This document shows positions 6,007-6,068 of a stretch of DNA of 6,068 bases, piece by piece. Made by a program: the position numbers and the translations under genes. Numbering within the stretch: the stretch's first letter is position 1; every line of letters starts with the position of its first letter. The stretch is from Bacteroidota bacterium (GTDB taxonomy: Bacteria; Bacteroidota; Ignavibacteria; UBA10030; F1-140-MAGs086): positions 1 through 6,068 of the forward strand of contig SXSO01000013.1 of the NCBI GenBank assembly GCA_005792205.1, read 5' to 3'. Under the pieces are notes generated by a model. That model worked only from the letters and a program-made list of their open reading frames with translations. It searched no databases and was not told the DNA's origin.

Positions 6007-6068
6007 ATGACAAACTTAACTCGATTATTTTTATTAGTAACTTGCATTTTTGCATTTACTTTTTCTCA
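6007..6068 (+). CDS. Start of a probable secreted protein (partial)
   Basis: An ATG 13 bases after the uppP stop opens a frame that runs off the window after 20 codons. It begins MTNLTRL and continues as a hydrophobic stretch (about residues 7-19, FLLVTCIFAF) after a single Arg, which looks like the n- and h-regions of an export signal peptide. Cys13 is preceded by LVT, a poor lipobox, and hydrophobic residues continue after it, so a lipoprotein is less likely than a signal-peptidase-I substrate. The mature protein is outside the window and its function cannot be judged. No Shine-Dalgarno is visible. Its spacing suggests it belongs to the same transcription unit as uppP. Confidence 0.6.
   Translation, partial: MTNLTRLFLLVTCIFAFTFS

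Noticed and set aside
6034..6043. TTAGTAACTT shared between 4435-4444 and 6034-6043 as a repeated promoter element
   Set aside because: The second copy is within the signal-peptide codons of the downstream gene and lacks the TTTG end of the box, so it is probably coincidence.
6007..6068. Lipoprotein signal with Cys13 as the lipidated residue
   Set aside because: The residues before Cys are L-V-T rather than a proper lipobox with G, A or S at -1, and the hydrophobic stretch continues past the Cys.

Overview
This is a strongly AT-rich bacterial window with every recognisable gene on the + strand and almost no intergenic space. It looks like part of a cell-envelope locus from a Gram-negative organism. 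The first 45 bases are the recognisable C-terminus of LptB, the ATPase of lipopolysaccharide export. There is also a periplasmic adaptor of the type found in double-membrane cells. Shine-Dalgarno sequences are absent at most starts, and one TAnnTTTG promoter-like box is present. Together these suggest the Bacteroidota / Ignavibacteria / Kapabacteria side of the FCB group, but that placement is inference, not proof.

Layout: end of lptB (1-45); a 51-base gap with a possible promoter (46-96); a four-gene MacB/LolCDE-like ABC transporter made of a membrane-fusion adaptor (97-1314), an ATPase (1318-2049) and two different FtsX/MacB-fold permeases (2049-3212 and 3249-4421); a short AT-rich gap with a TAnnTTTG box (4422-4464); a membrane-anchored TPR protein of YfgM-like architecture (4465-5160); undecaprenyl-diphosphatase UppP starting from TTG (5163-5993); and the first 20 codons of a probable secreted protein (6007 to the window end).

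The four transporter genes are nearly contiguous: a 3-base gap, then a 1-base overlap, then 36 bases. They probably form one tripartite-like machine. The ATPase would power a permease heterodimer whose periplasmic domains work with the adaptor. Such systems move lipids, lipoproteins, peptides or drugs out of the inner membrane. The substrate cannot be read from sequence, and no outer-membrane TolC-type partner is in the window. Both permeases carry distinctive extracytoplasmic motifs that I recall as recurring together in other phyla, so this is probably a widespread but poorly characterised subfamily rather than a one-off. The TPR protein and UppP follow as a second, tightly packed pair. UppP recycles the C55 lipid carrier for peptidoglycan and O-antigen synthesis.

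Nothing points to a mobile element, CRISPR array, RNA gene or phage. The more notable details are the paired permease motifs, a heptad-encoding 21-nt repeat in the adaptor's coiled coil, a near-perfect 17-bp direct repeat around the second permease start, and the translation-initiation pattern.
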